A stretch of DNA of 64,000 nt. It comes from Truepera sp965215315. Its GTDB lineage: Bacteria > Deinococcota > Deinococci > Deinococcales > Trueperaceae. This document shows positions 8,956 through 18,049 of this stretch, one piece after another. A program made the position numbers and the translations under genes. How positions within the stretch are numbered: the stretch's first letter is position 1; the number at the start of each line of letters is the position of its first letter. The stretch lies in contig CBDCDB010000008.1 of assembly GCA_965215315.1 (NCBI GenBank), forward strand, positions 2,666,001-2,730,000, in the 5' to 3' direction. The notes beneath the pieces were generated by a model. The model was not told the DNA's origin, did not search any database, and saw nothing but the letters and a program-made list of their open reading frames with translations.

Positions 8956-9298
8956 AGCGCTCGAGTATAACGCAGCGCAGGAGAATTGAGAGGTTTGACG
9001 GTGCTAGATTGATGGCTTGAGGCAGGATTCTGACCTTATGAAATTTGTAGCTTTTCACGGCCCTCCTGCTGTAGGCAAACTAACCGTCGCTCAAAAACTT
9101 TCAAAGCTGACGGGTTTCAAGCTTTTTCACGGTCACCTGACAATGAACGCAGTTAGCCCCATTCTCGAGTGAGGTGGCGACTCGTACAAGCGTGTCTTGC
9201 CTGAAGTCAGATGAATCATGTTGGAAGAAGCTGTCCGGGTTGATATTAACCTCATCTTTTCTTTTGTATATTCACCCTCTCGCAAGCATGTTTTAGTA

Positions 9299-10277
9299 GC
9301 ATTTGCATCAATCATAGCCACAGTGATTAAAGCAGTTCTGAACCTCTTGCGGTGAGACGGTAGCAATAGCTTTAGCGATAGCGTTGATGAGGTCGGCGAC
9401 AAGAGTTGCGCGGGCTTTTCTAAGAAAGGCTTTGACTTTAGAGAAGACGAGTTCGATGGGATTAAAGTCGGGTGAGTAGGTTGGGAGGTAGCCAAGGTAG
9501 CAGCCTGCACCTTCAACGAGTCGCCTGACGTTTTTGTTGTGGTGAATGGTGAAGTTATCCATAAACACCACTTGTCCAGGGTTTAGCGTGGGGACGAGTA
9601 CCTCACGCAAGTAGGTGAGAAACGCCGTAGTATCTACAGCACCGGGATGAATCAGGCAACGTTCAGGGTCGAGTCCTTGTGGGGTAATTGCAGCGATTAA
9701 GCTGAGCTTGCCTTCTCTGCGTCTGGGGGCGTCATCGACTGCACGGGTTCCTTTAGCTGAGCGGGCGTAGGTGCGGGTCAGTCCCAACCACGCCCCGCTT
9801 TCATCTAGAAACACAAAGTCTTCGGCCTCGAGCCGGGTGACTTCGGCTAACCACTGTTCGCGAGCAGCTTCGTCCCGTTCTTTGGCGTAGAGACGCTTTT
9901 TTTACGCGTGATACCCAGTCGTTTGCAATACAAGTTCACCGTCGAAAAGGCGAGGTTGACGCTCTGTTCCTCGGCAAACCGTTCAGCATGTTCTATCAGC
10001 GTCTCATCGCTATGCGCCTCGAGCTGCCGCTTAAACGCCTGCACCTGTTCCGGGGTTAGCTTGCGGGTGCGGCCTGGTGAGGTTCTTGCTTTGAGTTCGC
10101 CTTGCCCAGCGCGTGCTAGGTAACGATAAACCGTCGCTCGGTCTATTTTGAAACGTCTTGCTACTTCTACCTTAGCAAGCCCTTCTTCCTCAACTGCTAT
10201 TACGATTCTCGTTCTTAAGTCTTCCGAGTACGCTCGCATTCCTTACTATCGTGTGTCGTAACCTATTTTGCAAATGC
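9299..10277 (-). mobile_element. IS630-family element, type B, copy 1
   Basis: This 979-base element begins GCATTTGCATCAATC and ends TTTTGCAAATGC, giving terminal inverted repeats of about nine bases. It is flanked by TA on both sides (9297-9298 and 10278-10279), the IS630 target duplication. A second copy with no difference I could see lies at 24844-25822 in the same orientation. Confidence 0.9.
9308..10239 (-). CDS. IS630-family transposase (type B), made by -1 frameshift
   Basis: OrfA (9847-10239) is a double HTH domain: MRAYSEDLRTRIVIAVEEEG, then VEVARRFKIDRATVYRYLARA. OrfB holds the DDE domain with FVFLDESGAWLGLTRTYARS, VFMDNFTIHHNK and YLPTYSPDFNPIELVFSKVK, and ends at 9308. The frames join at an A7 run (complement of 9897-9903): reading RKKS in frame 0 switches to KKRLYAKERDEA in the -1 frame. 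No other lesion is visible, so the element may be active. Confidence 0.85.
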
Positions 10278-10574
10278 TATAGAAAGCTACTTTGAAGCTG
10301 TAGAAAAATCGGGTGGCGAAGTTTGTCTTGTACGCTTGTTTGCTCCCGAAGCTATTACCGAACAGCGGGTAACAAACGCTAGTCGGGTAGAAGCTGGCAA
10401 GATGCACAAGGTTGAAGAACTTCGTGCTTATTTGCAGAAACTGAATGATTTAGACCGGCTGATTATAGGTCGGGACAGCCTCGAGCTAGATACCGGTGCG
10501 TTGACCCCTTTGGAATCTGCGAAGGCTATCGTTTCGCGGTACAAAATCTTTTGATTTGAACGCCGTATTCAATC

Positions 10575-11732
10575 CTACCTAAACCCGCATAATCTGAGCG
10601 GTGTTTGCGGAAACCCGCGCGTCGCCGCCTCTGCCAGATAGTGGCTCAAGTCTCGAGTCATGCCGCCGAGTCCAAGCGCTTGGTCGGCCCTAGCAATACG
10701 CTCTTGGGACGCAGGCGCAGCAAATTTGGTGAGTTTTTGCGTGAGCTGTTCAGAAGTTGGGACATACGCACCCAGAGCTTTTTGTTCCAAAAACCGAACC
10801 AGCTTGGCCTCGTTGAGACCGGCGTAGCTCGAGACCAACACCCCCCGTCCTACCGCGAGCGCCTCTGTTACCGACGCCGGGCCTGCCTTGCCAACGACCA
10901 CATCGCACGCTGCTAAGTACGCCGCCATCCGACCCGTAAAACCGAGCGCGCGAACGTTTTCTAGCGTATCCAGCTGCGTTTTGAGCGCCTCGTTGCGCCC
11001 GGTCATCACGACGATTTGAGGCTCGAGGGGATGCTCTAAAAGCGTCTGCACAACCCGTTCGGTGTTCTGCCCTACGCCCTCGCCGCCCAGCGACACGAGG
11101 CAGGTCAAACGCTCAGCCAGTGAAAGCTCGGCGCGGGCAGCTTTTTTGGAAGGCGCTTGCAGGCACGCCTGCTGAACGGGATAACCTATCAGGTCAACTT
11201 TGCTTGCCGGAACGCCTAAGTGCTCGAGGTCTCTTAGGGCCGCTTCCGAGGGCACCGCGAAGCGCTCCGCTGCGGGTTCGGCCCATAGCGCGCTCACGTC
11301 GAGAACTTCGGTGGTAAAGGTCAGGACGGGAACCCCCAGACCGTAACGCCGCTGCGCACGGGTTAGGGCGACGCTGGCAAACGCGTGGTTGGCAACGACT
11401 AAAGTGGGGTTTAGATCACTGAGGTGTGCGGCGGCGCGTTTAGCAAATGCGTCTAGTGCGAGGCGGTGATAGCGGTTGGTCAGGTTTGGGAAGGTGTCTA
11501 AAACGCGCTGACCGTAGCGTGCGCTCCACGGGTGTGCGAGCATCCACCCCCAGCTCGCCTTGTGCTGAGAGTCTTGTTTGCTAAGCCCTAAGTCGAGCAT
11601 ATAGTCTGAAATCGTTGTTTGAAACCTGCCGGGAAAATAGGTCTCGAGCCCTTCTGCCATCGCTTTAGCCGTAGCGACGTGACCGCCACCCGCCGCAATC
11701 GTCGCAAAAAAGATGTGCGGTTTACGGCTCAT
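10575..11732 (-). CDS. GT28-type glycosyltransferase (processive diacylglycerol glucosyltransferase / MGDG synthase-like)
   Basis: The 385-residue GT-B enzyme starts HIFFATIAAGGGHVATAKAM, the N-terminal glycine-rich motif of MGDG-synthase/UgtP enzymes. The nucleotide-sugar side follows with LTCLVSLGGEGVGQN, IVVMTGRNEALK and DVVVGKAGPASVTEALAVGR. Relatives transfer glucose or galactose from UDP-sugars to diacylglycerol or other lipids at the inner membrane face. It is the last gene of a five-gene minus-strand operon, seven bases after the epimerase gene. Next to ceramide-type genes, a lipid or ceramide acceptor is plausible but inferred. Confidence 0.8.
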   Translation of the reverse strand: MSRKPHIFFATIAAGGGHVATAKAMAEGLETYFPGRFQTTISDYMLDLGLSKQDSQHKASWGWMLAHPWSARYGQRVLDTFPNLTNRYHRLALDAFAKRAAAHLSDLNPTLVVANHAFASVALTRAQRRYGLGVPVLTFTTEVLDVSALWAEPAAERFAVPSEAALRDLEHLGVPASKVDLIGYPVQQACLQAPSKKAARAELSLAERLTCLVSLGGEGVGQNTERVVQTLLEHPLEPQIVVMTGRNEALKTQLDTLENVRALGFTGRMAAYLAACDVVVGKAGPASVTEALAVGRGVLVSSYAGLNEAKLVRFLEQKALGAYVPTSEQLTQKLTKFAAPASQERIARADQALGLGGMTRDLSHYLAEAATRGFPQTPLRLCGFR

Positions 11733-11739
11733 TCACTGC

Positions 11740-12708
11740 TCACAAGGCGGCGACCGTCCGCGCCAGCCCTTCTTGCCAGCTGACGCGGGGGCGGTAGCCG
11801 AGCTCTTGTTCGGCAGCGACAACCGAAAAATGCACGTCGCGGCGCATCAGTGCGCCCCGGTAACGGGTCAGGGGAGGCTCTAACTCTGTACCCAAAAGCC
11901 CGTAAAGCCGTTCTACGGTCTCGCCCAGAGGTTCGCTCAAAGCTCCCGGCAGGCTTAGACGTGGTTTAGGGGCGCGCAAAAGTCGCGCGAGTTCGTCCAA
12001 CAGCTTGTTCCAACTCGGCGCACCCTTGTCTGCCAGCACATACGTCCGCTTTGCGGCGTTTGAGACCGTTCCGGCGAGCCACAAACCCTCTACCAGATTC
12101 TCGCTGTAGGCGGTATTCAGTACGGCCTTGCCGCCGTCTACGAGCGGAAACAGTCCCCTTCTAAGCGCCTCGGCGACGCGCACAAAGTTGGGGTTGCGGG
12201 GGCCAAAGGGCCACAGGCCGGGGCGGATGATGACGGTCTCCAAAGTTGCATCTGCCAAAATATCCTCAGCCGCGATTTTTGAACGTGCGTAGGCGTTGAG
12301 GGTGCCGTCTCGAGGCCGTAAACGCGGGTCAGCGTCTCTAAACCCGCTGTAACGGTGAACGGCGACGCTCGAGACCAACACCAACCGCCCTACCCCAGCC
12401 CGCTCCGCCTCCCGTAAAACGTTCCTCGTCCCCTCGACGTTAGCCTGCCAGAACGCGTCTACAGGGCCGTAATCGGCGACCTTTGCCGCCGCGTGATAAA
12501 CCAGTTCCACATCGCTAAACAAACCCGTGAGCGTTTCGCTTTGGCTGATGTCGGCGCGAACGAGCTCGAGCCTACCCTCCACACCCGCCAGATTTTCGAG
12601 CCGTCCCCAAGGACTGATGAGCGCCCGCACCGACGCGCCCTCCGCGAGAAGTTTTTCAACCAGATGACTCCCGATAAACCCGTGTGCGCCTGTGACCAAA
12701 ACCTTCAT
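11740..12708 (-). CDS. NAD(P)-dependent epimerase/reductase, extended SDR (candidate ceramide reductase CerR)
   Basis: The 322-residue extended SDR has the Rossmann motif VLVTGAHGFIGSHLVEKLL at the start. It also has LVYHAAAKVADYGP, LVLVSSVAVHRYSG and the active-site YARSK (Tyr-X-X-X-Lys near residue 140), and most resembles 3-beta-hydroxysteroid-dehydrogenase-like epimerases. In Caulobacter a similar NAD-dependent epimerase-family protein reduces the keto group of the sphingoid base. Here it shares an operon with an SPT-like enzyme and a GNAT acyltransferase, which favours that role over sugar epimerisation. Function is inferred from context. Confidence 0.75.
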   Translation of the reverse strand: MKVLVTGAHGFIGSHLVEKLLAEGASVRALISPWGRLENLAGVEGRLELVRADISQSETLTGLFSDVELVYHAAAKVADYGPVDAFWQANVEGTRNVLREAERAGVGRLVLVSSVAVHRYSGFRDADPRLRPRDGTLNAYARSKIAAEDILADATLETVIIRPGLWPFGPRNPNFVRVAEALRRGLFPLVDGGKAVLNTAYSENLVEGLWLAGTVSNAAKRTYVLADKGAPSWNKLLDELARLLRAPKPRLSLPGALSEPLGETVERLYGLLGTELEPPLTRYRGALMRRDVHFSVVAAEQELGYRPRVSWQEGLARTVAAL

Positions 12709-12748
12709 CCTGTCACCGTAAAACTTACGATAGAACTCACCGCGAAAA

Positions 12749-13486
12749 TCACCAGAGCAGCCCCTGCCGCCCCAGCACCGACGCGTCCGTCACCAGTCCG
12801 ATGATGAGATGCAGCAGAATAGGCCACGCCAAAGACCGGGTACGGAGGGCCAAAAACGCAAACAAAAATCCTGCTGGAAACGCCGCAAGGGTTTCAGTCA
12901 GGGGTTTGCCGACGTGAATCAGGGTTGAGAGCAGGACTTGCGTCCAGACGGCGGCGGCGAGTCCCCAGTGAGCCCTAAGTACCGCGACCAAAAAGCCCCG
13001 GTAAAAAAACTCGAACGCCACGTAATAAAGTGCGTAAAGTCCGGCCCACGCCGTAAAATGCCACACGGACACTCCCGGCCAAGGCCCGGCCCACGGATAG
13101 GTCTGCTGCAACCCGGCGTCGCTGCTGCCCAGATAAATCACGCCTGCGAGTATGACGCCGAGCCCGGTGGTCAGTGGTAAACCGATACGCCACTCGCCGA
13201 ACGAGAGTGGGACACGCTCCAGATCGCCGCGCCAGAGCAGCAAAGCTGCCGGAATAACGAGCAGAAAGAGGAGTGCCCAACCGATATTGACGAGGGCCGT
13301 TTGCAGCGCCCTCGGCGCGTCTCCCAAAAGCGTCGGCCCCGGACTGCCGAGGTACCAGTACCCGATTTGCACTAAAACGGCGGCGCTCAGGTAGAGATTG
13401 AGCGGCGTAACGTAGCGGCGCACGCGGCTAAAGGGCTTTTTGGAAGAGCCGGTAGGTTTTGTAGACGGTCGCACCGGTTGCGGCAA
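12749..13486 (-). CDS. CPBP-family intramembrane metalloprotease
   Basis: The membrane protein has about six to seven hydrophobic segments and the CPBP/Abi motif region YVAFEFFYRGFLVAVL (EExxxR-type, with Glu-Phe-Phe-Tyr-Arg). A later conserved His appears in VLLSTLIHVGKP and again near the end in LLHLIIGL. The first ATG (13486) overlaps the upstream gene by 59 bases, and its Pro/Ser-rich start looks unlike coding sequence. A GTG at 13423, five bases after the upstream stop, would give 224 residues and is more likely. It sits between the acyltransferase and epimerase genes of the lipid operon; its role there is unknown. Confidence 0.7.
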   Translation of the reverse strand: MPQPVRPSTKPTGSSKKPFSRVRRYVTPLNLYLSAAVLVQIGYWYLGSPGPTLLGDAPRALQTALVNIGWALLFLLVIPAALLLWRGDLERVPLSFGEWRIGLPLTTGLGVILAGVIYLGSSDAGLQQTYPWAGPWPGVSVWHFTAWAGLYALYYVAFEFFYRGFLVAVLRAHWGLAAAVWTQVLLSTLIHVGKPLTETLAAFPAGFLFAFLALRTRSLAWPILLHLIIGLVTDASVLGRQGLLW

Positions 13487-14555
13487 TTCCCTTATTGATG
13501 CCGTCGTTGTCTTCTAAAATCCACGAGCACTCGCCCTTCATGTAACCTTTTTCGCGAGTTCGCTTAATTACCTCGTCGATTAAGACCAACTCGAGTCCCT
13601 TGTTCCGGTGTTCGGGGATGACGCCCAAAATCGGCAGCCGCGCCTGATTGATGATGCGTTTACGGTTTAAGTAGTGAACGAAACCGAACGGGAAAAGCCG
13701 CCCGTTCATCTTCTTAAAGACTTGATTGGCGTCGGGCAGCGTCAGCGCCAGACCGGCGGTTTTACCGCCCAGCTCGAGAAAAATAACGATTTCCGGATCA
13801 ACGATGAGTTTGAGTTCGGCGGCTAAATGGTCGAACTCGGCTTCGGTATATTTGACAAACCCCCAGTTGTTCTCCCAAACCTCGTTGTAAAAATGCTTAA
13901 CAGTGCCGAGTTCAGCCTCAAAGTTGCGTTTGAGGTCGGGGGTGCGCAGGGTCAGCGGGTAGCGTTTGCGGGCGCGTTCGGCGAGGCGGTGCAAACGCGA
14001 AAAATCGCTCTCGTAGTGGTTAAAGAGCCACGCGTAGAGGTCTTTGGCCTTCGTGTAGCCCGCAGCTTCGGCGTAGTGCGAGTAGGCGGGGGGGTTTGAG
14101 GGCATCATCACATAGGGTTCGGTATCAAACCCGTCCAGCTGAAACCCGGAACCGTCGTTCATCGACGGGTTAGCCGGACCGCGTAGGACGCTCCGACCCC
14201 GGTTTCTAGCCCACGTTTCGACCGCTTTGAAGAGTTCCCCGGCGACCTCACCGTCTTCAGCCTCGAAAAATCCGAAAAAGGCCAGATTATCGTGATGGGT
14301 GGCGTTGTGGTTGTCGTCGTCAATCGCGGCCACGCGTCCGACGACGCGGCCTGAGCGCTCAGCTAAAAATAAGTCAACGACGGCGTGCTGATAAAAGGGA
14401 TGCTTCTTAGGGTCGAAGCGTTCGCGCTCCGACATGCGCAGTGGGGGCACCCAGTACGGGTCGTTTTTGTACAGCTTGTAAGGATAGCCGATAAACGTGT
14501 CCAGGTCGCGTTTACCTGTGACCGGACGAACCGTTACCGCGTTTGCGTGTGCCAC
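13428..14555 (-). CDS. YghO-like GNAT acyltransferase (candidate bacterial ceramide synthase)
   Basis: The 375-residue protein has the pattern of a widespread GNAT family: YKLYKNDPYWVPPLRMSERE, HPFYQHAVVDLFLAERSGRV, then VLRGPANPSMNDGSGFQLDG. The C-terminal acetyltransferase core has LGVIPEHRNKGLELVLIDEV and SWILEDNDGINKGIAATGA. The bacterial ceramide synthase (bCerS) of Caulobacter belongs, as I recall, to a GNAT-type family of this kind. It starts with GTG three bases after the SPT-like gene, so the two are translationally close. N-acylation of a sphingoid base is inferred from this pairing, not seen in the sequence. Confidence 0.75.
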   Translation of the reverse strand: MAHANAVTVRPVTGKRDLDTFIGYPYKLYKNDPYWVPPLRMSERERFDPKKHPFYQHAVVDLFLAERSGRVVGRVAAIDDDNHNATHHDNLAFFGFFEAEDGEVAGELFKAVETWARNRGRSVLRGPANPSMNDGSGFQLDGFDTEPYVMMPSNPPAYSHYAEAAGYTKAKDLYAWLFNHYESDFSRLHRLAERARKRYPLTLRTPDLKRNFEAELGTVKHFYNEVWENNWGFVKYTEAEFDHLAAELKLIVDPEIVIFLELGGKTAGLALTLPDANQVFKKMNGRLFPFGFVHYLNRKRIINQARLPILGVIPEHRNKGLELVLIDEVIKRTREKGYMKGECSWILEDNDGINKGIAATGATVYKTYRLFQKAL

Positions 14556-14558
14556 GTC

Positions 14559-15866
14559 TTAGATAACCCCGAGCGAGCGTCCAATACGGCCGAACGAGCT
14601 GAGGAGCCGGTCTAACTGCTCCGGGGTATGGTTAGCGTTGACTGAAGTGCGGATGATGCTGTGGCCAGCCGGAACGCTCGGCGGCAGGGCGGGGGTGGTA
14701 AACACGCCGTCGTCCCACAAGCCTTTCCAGAACGCCATCGTCAGCTCGTCGTCGCCGGTTAGCACGGGCACAATCGGGGTTTCGGAGCCGAGTGTATTGA
14801 AGCCCAGGTCGTTCATGCCGTTCCGGAGTTGTGCGACGTTACGCCAGAGCTTTTCACGGTGCTCGGGTTCGGCGTCCATAATCTCGAGCGCTTCTAACGC
14901 CGCCGCCATCTGCATCGCCGGAAGCGCCGCGGTATAGATAAAGGGGCGCGCTTTATGCTTGATGTAGTTTACGACTTCGCGCGGCCCGCTAACAAAGCCG
15001 CCGACCGAAGCGAACGATTTGGAAAACGTCCCTAAAATCAGGTCAACGTCGTCTTTTAGCCCGTAGTGTTCAGCGGTGCCGCGTCCGGTTGCGCCTAAAA
15101 CGCCGGTGGCGTGCGCGTCGTCAACGACGACCCGTGCGCCGTGCTGTTTGGCGAGTTCGACAATCCCCGGCAATTTGGCAATGTGCCCGGTCATCGAAAA
15201 AACACCGTCGGTGACGATCATCCGCCCGCCCGGTTTATCTGCGTCGCGTTTCAGCAGCGTTTCCAGCTCGTCTAGATTGTTGTGCTCGTACTTGCGCAGC
15301 GTCCCGTAAGAGAGCCGCGCTCCGTCGTACAGGCAAGCGTGGTTTTCACGGTCGAAGTAGAAAATATCGTGTCGCCCGGCGATGGCGCTTAAAACGGCTA
15401 GCGAGCCTAAAAAACCGGCACTAAAGGTCAGCGCGGACTCGGCGTGTAAAAACTCGGCTAGGCGGCGCTCGAGCGCCTCATGCAGCGTCAGCGTCCCGGT
15501 TAAAAAACGCGACCCGGTACACGACGTGCCAAAGTTGTCTAGTGCGCCCCTCGAGGCGGTTTTAAGGCGGTCGTCTTGCGTCAGCCCCAGATAATCGTTC
15601 GACCCGGTGATAATCATCTCGCGCCCGTCAACGACGACCGTCCCGCCGTGCTGCTCGGCAATCGGTTTGAAATACGGGTGCATTCCGACAGCGGCGGCTT
15701 CGTCGGCGCGGGTAAAGCGGTAGGCTTTACTAAACATATCGTTCGGCTTTATAGGTGGGTCGGCGGAACGTTTGGGAGTTAGCGGGCCAACCTGCGGGGG
15801 CGCTTCTGAAACCTCGGGTGCAACCTCGGCAGGTGGGGCATCTACAATATTCGCTGTGTCTGACAA
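14559..15866 (-). CDS. Alpha-oxoamine synthase, serine palmitoyltransferase-like (PLP enzyme)
   Basis: This PLP enzyme condenses an amino acid with an acyl thioester. The core has SNDYLGLTQDDRLK, GSRFLTGTLTLHEALE and VVVDDAHATGVLGATGRG (Asp and His contacting PLP). GTFSKSFASVGGFV supplies the Schiff-base Lys, and FIYTAALPAM follows. Candidates are serine palmitoyltransferase, glycine C-acetyltransferase and AONS. Its operon partners, a YghO-like GNAT and an epimerase, favour serine palmitoyltransferase. I chose the TTG at 15866 because GGAGG lies five bases before it. A Pro-rich N-terminal extension of about 43 residues precedes MFSKAYRFT; an ATG at 15737 is the alternative start. Confidence 0.8.
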   Translation of the reverse strand: MSDTANIVDAPPAEVAPEVSEAPPQVGPLTPKRSADPPIKPNDMFSKAYRFTRADEAAAVGMHPYFKPIAEQHGGTVVVDGREMIITGSNDYLGLTQDDRLKTASRGALDNFGTSCTGSRFLTGTLTLHEALERRLAEFLHAESALTFSAGFLGSLAVLSAIAGRHDIFYFDRENHACLYDGARLSYGTLRKYEHNNLDELETLLKRDADKPGGRMIVTDGVFSMTGHIAKLPGIVELAKQHGARVVVDDAHATGVLGATGRGTAEHYGLKDDVDLILGTFSKSFASVGGFVSGPREVVNYIKHKARPFIYTAALPAMQMAAALEALEIMDAEPEHREKLWRNVAQLRNGMNDLGFNTLGSETPIVPVLTGDDELTMAFWKGLWDDGVFTTPALPPSVPAGHSIIRTSVNANHTPEQLDRLLSSFGRIGRSLGVI

Positions 15867-15968
15867 AATAGCCTCCAGAGCGTCAGCACAAAGAAACTGC
15901 AAGAGAACCCGTTCTCAAACCCCAATGCCAAGACCTTCAAGGTCTAGTCGCGGCGCTCTCAGTAGCGT

Positions 15969-16115
15969 CTATCCCTGCACCTCAGCCGGTGTGTACCACT
16001 CACGCTCATGCTTAGCTGCAAAAAACGGTGAGTGTACGTTTAAGCTGCCCTTACCAGCAGCATAATCCGGACATTCTACCCTAGAGATTTGCCAAACGCC
16101 AATGTAAGAACACAT
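15969..16115 (-). CDS. Small ORF, 48 residues, unknown
   Basis: An ATG at 16115 opens a frame beginning MCSYIGVWQISRVECPDYAA and ending EREWYTPAEVQG. The composition looks protein-like (Tyr, Trp, Cys, no low complexity), and it might be the tail of a decayed gene. It has no clear ribosome site and I recognise no family. It lies in the 430-base gap between the lipid operon and purQ. Confidence 0.25.
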   Translation of the reverse strand: MCSYIGVWQISRVECPDYAAGKGSLNVHSPFFAAKHEREWYTPAEVQG

Positions 16116-16256
16116 CTACAGCGGCTTAAATCCTGACTTTAAGCTGACGTAAAAAGTTGACGCAAGTTACAGCTAGGTTCTGACCAGATTCTGACCCAGC
16201 GGTTGACGTTCGGCGTGTCTAAAAATAGCGGCAGAGCCACATGCTAGGCTGGACAG

Positions 16257-16337
16257 ATGAACGGTTTTTCGTGGCGCTTAAACGTCTTCAACTTTCCCTG
16301 TAGCGTCGCTGGCACAGCCATTAAAGGCCGCCCTTGA
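16257..16337 (+). CDS. Possible 26-residue leader peptide of purQ
   Basis: An ATG at 16257 starts MNGFSWRLNVFNFPCSVAGT and ends in a TGA that overlaps the TTG start of purQ (CCTTGAG). Such overlap often means translational coupling. No recognised attenuator was found, so this may be chance. Confidence 0.25.
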   Translation: MNGFSWRLNVFNFPCSVAGTAIKGRP

Positions 16338-17059
16338 GTCCTGCCAATGTGTATCCCGGTACCGGTGTACGCGCCGTCGTCGTCAGCTTTCCCGGTTCAA
16401 ATTGCGACGAGGACACCCTTTTCGCGCTCGCCTCGCTTGGGGCGCGGGTAATGCAGGTGTGGCACACCGAAAGCTTGAGCGCCGCTGACCTCGTGGTGCT
16501 GCCCGGCGGGTTTTCGTATGGTGATTACCTCCGCAGCGGCGCGATGGCGGCTCTGAGTCCGGTGATGGCGGATGTAAAACGGTTTGCCGAACGCGGCGGG
16601 CTGGTGTTAGGGATTTGTAACGGCTTTCAGCTCTTGACCGAAGCGCGGCTGTTGCCGGGGGCGCTCACGCGTAATACGGGACTGCACTTTGTGTGCGACC
16701 GGGTTCATATACGAGTCGAGCAGCCCTCGAGCTTCTCCAACACATGTCAACCTGGCGAGGTTTTAGCGCTGCCGGTCGCGCACGGTGAGGGGCGTTTTGT
16801 CGCGGATAACGAGGTTTTGAAAAGGCTCGAGCACGAAAACCGCGTTTTGTTCCGCTACTGTGCCCCTGAAGGTGAGGTCACAGACGCCGCCAATCCAAAC
16901 GGCAGCCTCAACCATATTGCCGGAATTATAAATGAGCGCGGCAACGTCTGCGGGTTGATGCCGCACCCCGAACGGGCAGTTGACCCGCTTCTAGGGGGGA
17001 CGGACGGGCGAAAGATATTTGAATCGATGTTCAGGGCGTTAGTGGGGGCTCGAGATTGA
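16334..17059 (+). CDS. purQ: Phosphoribosylformylglycinamidine synthase, glutaminase subunit PurQ
   Basis: The 241-residue class I glutamine amidotransferase supplies ammonia for the FGAM step of purine synthesis, working with PurL and PurS. It shows VVVSFPGSNCDEDT at the start and VVLPGGFSYGDYLRSGA. The nucleophile is in LVLGICNGFQLLTEA (Cys near residue 95), and the catalytic His and Glu are in LMPHPERAVDP near the C-terminus. Length is normal. The start is TTG at 16334 (AAAGG eight bases upstream) or GTG at 16349. purS and purL are not adjacent, unlike in many genomes. A strong terminator follows about 100 bases downstream. Confidence 0.95.
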   Translation: MSPANVYPGTGVRAVVVSFPGSNCDEDTLFALASLGARVMQVWHTESLSAADLVVLPGGFSYGDYLRSGAMAALSPVMADVKRFAERGGLVLGICNGFQLLTEARLLPGALTRNTGLHFVCDRVHIRVEQPSSFSNTCQPGEVLALPVAHGEGRFVADNEVLKRLEHENRVLFRYCAPEGEVTDAANPNGSLNHIAGIINERGNVCGLMPHPERAVDPLLGGTDGRKIFESMFRALVGARD

Positions 17060-17159
17060 TAAAATAATCGAAGCAGAAAAGACTAAACGACTAGAACCTA
17101 TCTCAAAAATGATTTTTTAGACTGACGGCGTTTAATCTTACTCGTCTGGCTCGGTCAAA

Positions 17160-17190
17160 CCCCTAACGGGCGAAAGCCGTTAGGGGTTTT
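17160..17190 (+). terminator. Rho-independent terminator after purQ
   Basis: Perfect ten-base stem CCCCTAACGG / CCGTTAGGGG with loop GCGAAAG, followed by TTTT. It is placed to end the purQ transcript. Confidence 0.85.
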
Positions 17191-17199
17191 GAGATCGCT

Positions 17200-17745
17200 T
17201 CTATGCACTGAAAGTGCATAGGTTTAAGACGGCCTCAAGTCCTGCTTACGCTTCTGTGACATAGGGGGCTCTGTCTTGATTGGAGCGGTGACGGTGATGC
17301 GCTAAGTACGCTTGAACCAGCTCTTCAGTCAGGTTTCCCGTACGCCATGCCCCGTAACCTATGGCCCAAACGTATCTCCCCCCATAGCGCTTCGCTAGCG
17401 GTGGGAACGCTTGCTGTCACAGCCGTGACGTTCTCCCTTGCAAGCGTTTTACTGGGTCGCTGACTGAGCGCGGTGCCGGATAGTCTATGTGCCTATGGCT
17501 AAGGTCTTTGCTTACGACTCCCTTGACTATCACGACGTCCTCTGCGTCCCAGATTTGGATGAGTACTTAACATCGCCGTAGCACTTCGCCCTTCAGCACG
17601 CGGTAGCGGTATTTCGTGACCCATACCAAGGGTGCCGTCAGCCGGGTGACGCTAGGGCTACCCCTGCTGGTTCGGTTGACCGTTCAACGCTACCGCTTGG
17701 CACCTCAGACTTTTGTAGAAACTGAAAGTCTTGGACCGAAGTCCC
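17200..17745 (-). mobile_element. IS200/IS605-family remnant
   Basis: This degenerate element holds a broken tnpA flanked by small hairpins: CTATGCAC-TGAAA-GTGCATAG near 17203 and AGACTTT...TGAAAGTCT near 17709. Such imperfect subterminal hairpins are typical of IS200/IS605 ends. Exact borders cannot be fixed. Confidence 0.6.
17246..17720 (-). pseudogene. IS200/IS605 TnpA (Y1 transposase) remnant
   Basis: Pieces of a HUH Y1 transposase can be read in changing frames. LVWVTKYRYRVLKGEVL is the N-terminal core, VVIVKGVVSKD the pre-HUH region, and DPVKRLQGRTSRL, followed by a stop, the middle. RYGGRYVWAIGYGAWRTGNL through YVTEA is the C-terminus. At least one frameshift, an internal stop after RRC near 17580 and another after TSRL make it inactive. 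The HxH motif itself is degraded (KDLSHRHID). Confidence 0.7.
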
Positions 17746-18049
17746 TGGGTTCACCTGGCGCGCTGAGACAGTGAAAAAGAGTACCTCGATCAGCTTAGCA
17801 AGCTTTCCGAAATGAGCGAAAAGCTGATCAATTCAGAACTCGATGTGAGGCGGAGCTCGATTCAAACAGTTGTGCAAAACGCTCCGGCAGAAGCTGCAGC
17901 TGCAACCTTGACAAACCTCGCGGCGCTAACTCAAACTCCGTCCCTAAAGGTGGTGAACCCGAATAGCGGTGGTAATGTGACCGCTGATAATTTGAGCCTG
18001 ATCGGTTGTGGAACCTTATGCGTTTCACTTAGTCCCGGTCCACAAGATA

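Larger units (their letters stand above)
9038..10554 (+). pseudogene. AAA/shikimate-kinase-like P-loop ATPase, broken by an IS630 insertion and two stops
   Basis: The gene starts MKFVAFHGPPAVGKLTVAQK (Walker A) at 9038. It hits in-frame TGA codons after PILE (near 9170) and after LPEVR (near 9210), then continues as DINLIFSFVYSPSRKHV until an IS630 copy at 9299. The rest reappears after the element (10279-10554) with GGEVCLVRLFAPEAITEQRV and ends ALTPLESAKAIVSRYKIF. Joining the flanks also needs a one-base frame change. The whole matches a family of small P-loop kinases of about 180 residues. It was probably already inactive when the element landed. Confidence 0.75.

Noticed and set aside
9160..9215. 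Two in-frame TGA codons in the P-loop ATPase frame, plus one TGA in the DUF5694 gene, as sign of TGA recoding
   Set aside because: Many intact genes here end in TGA, and both affected genes carry other damage; decay explains it.
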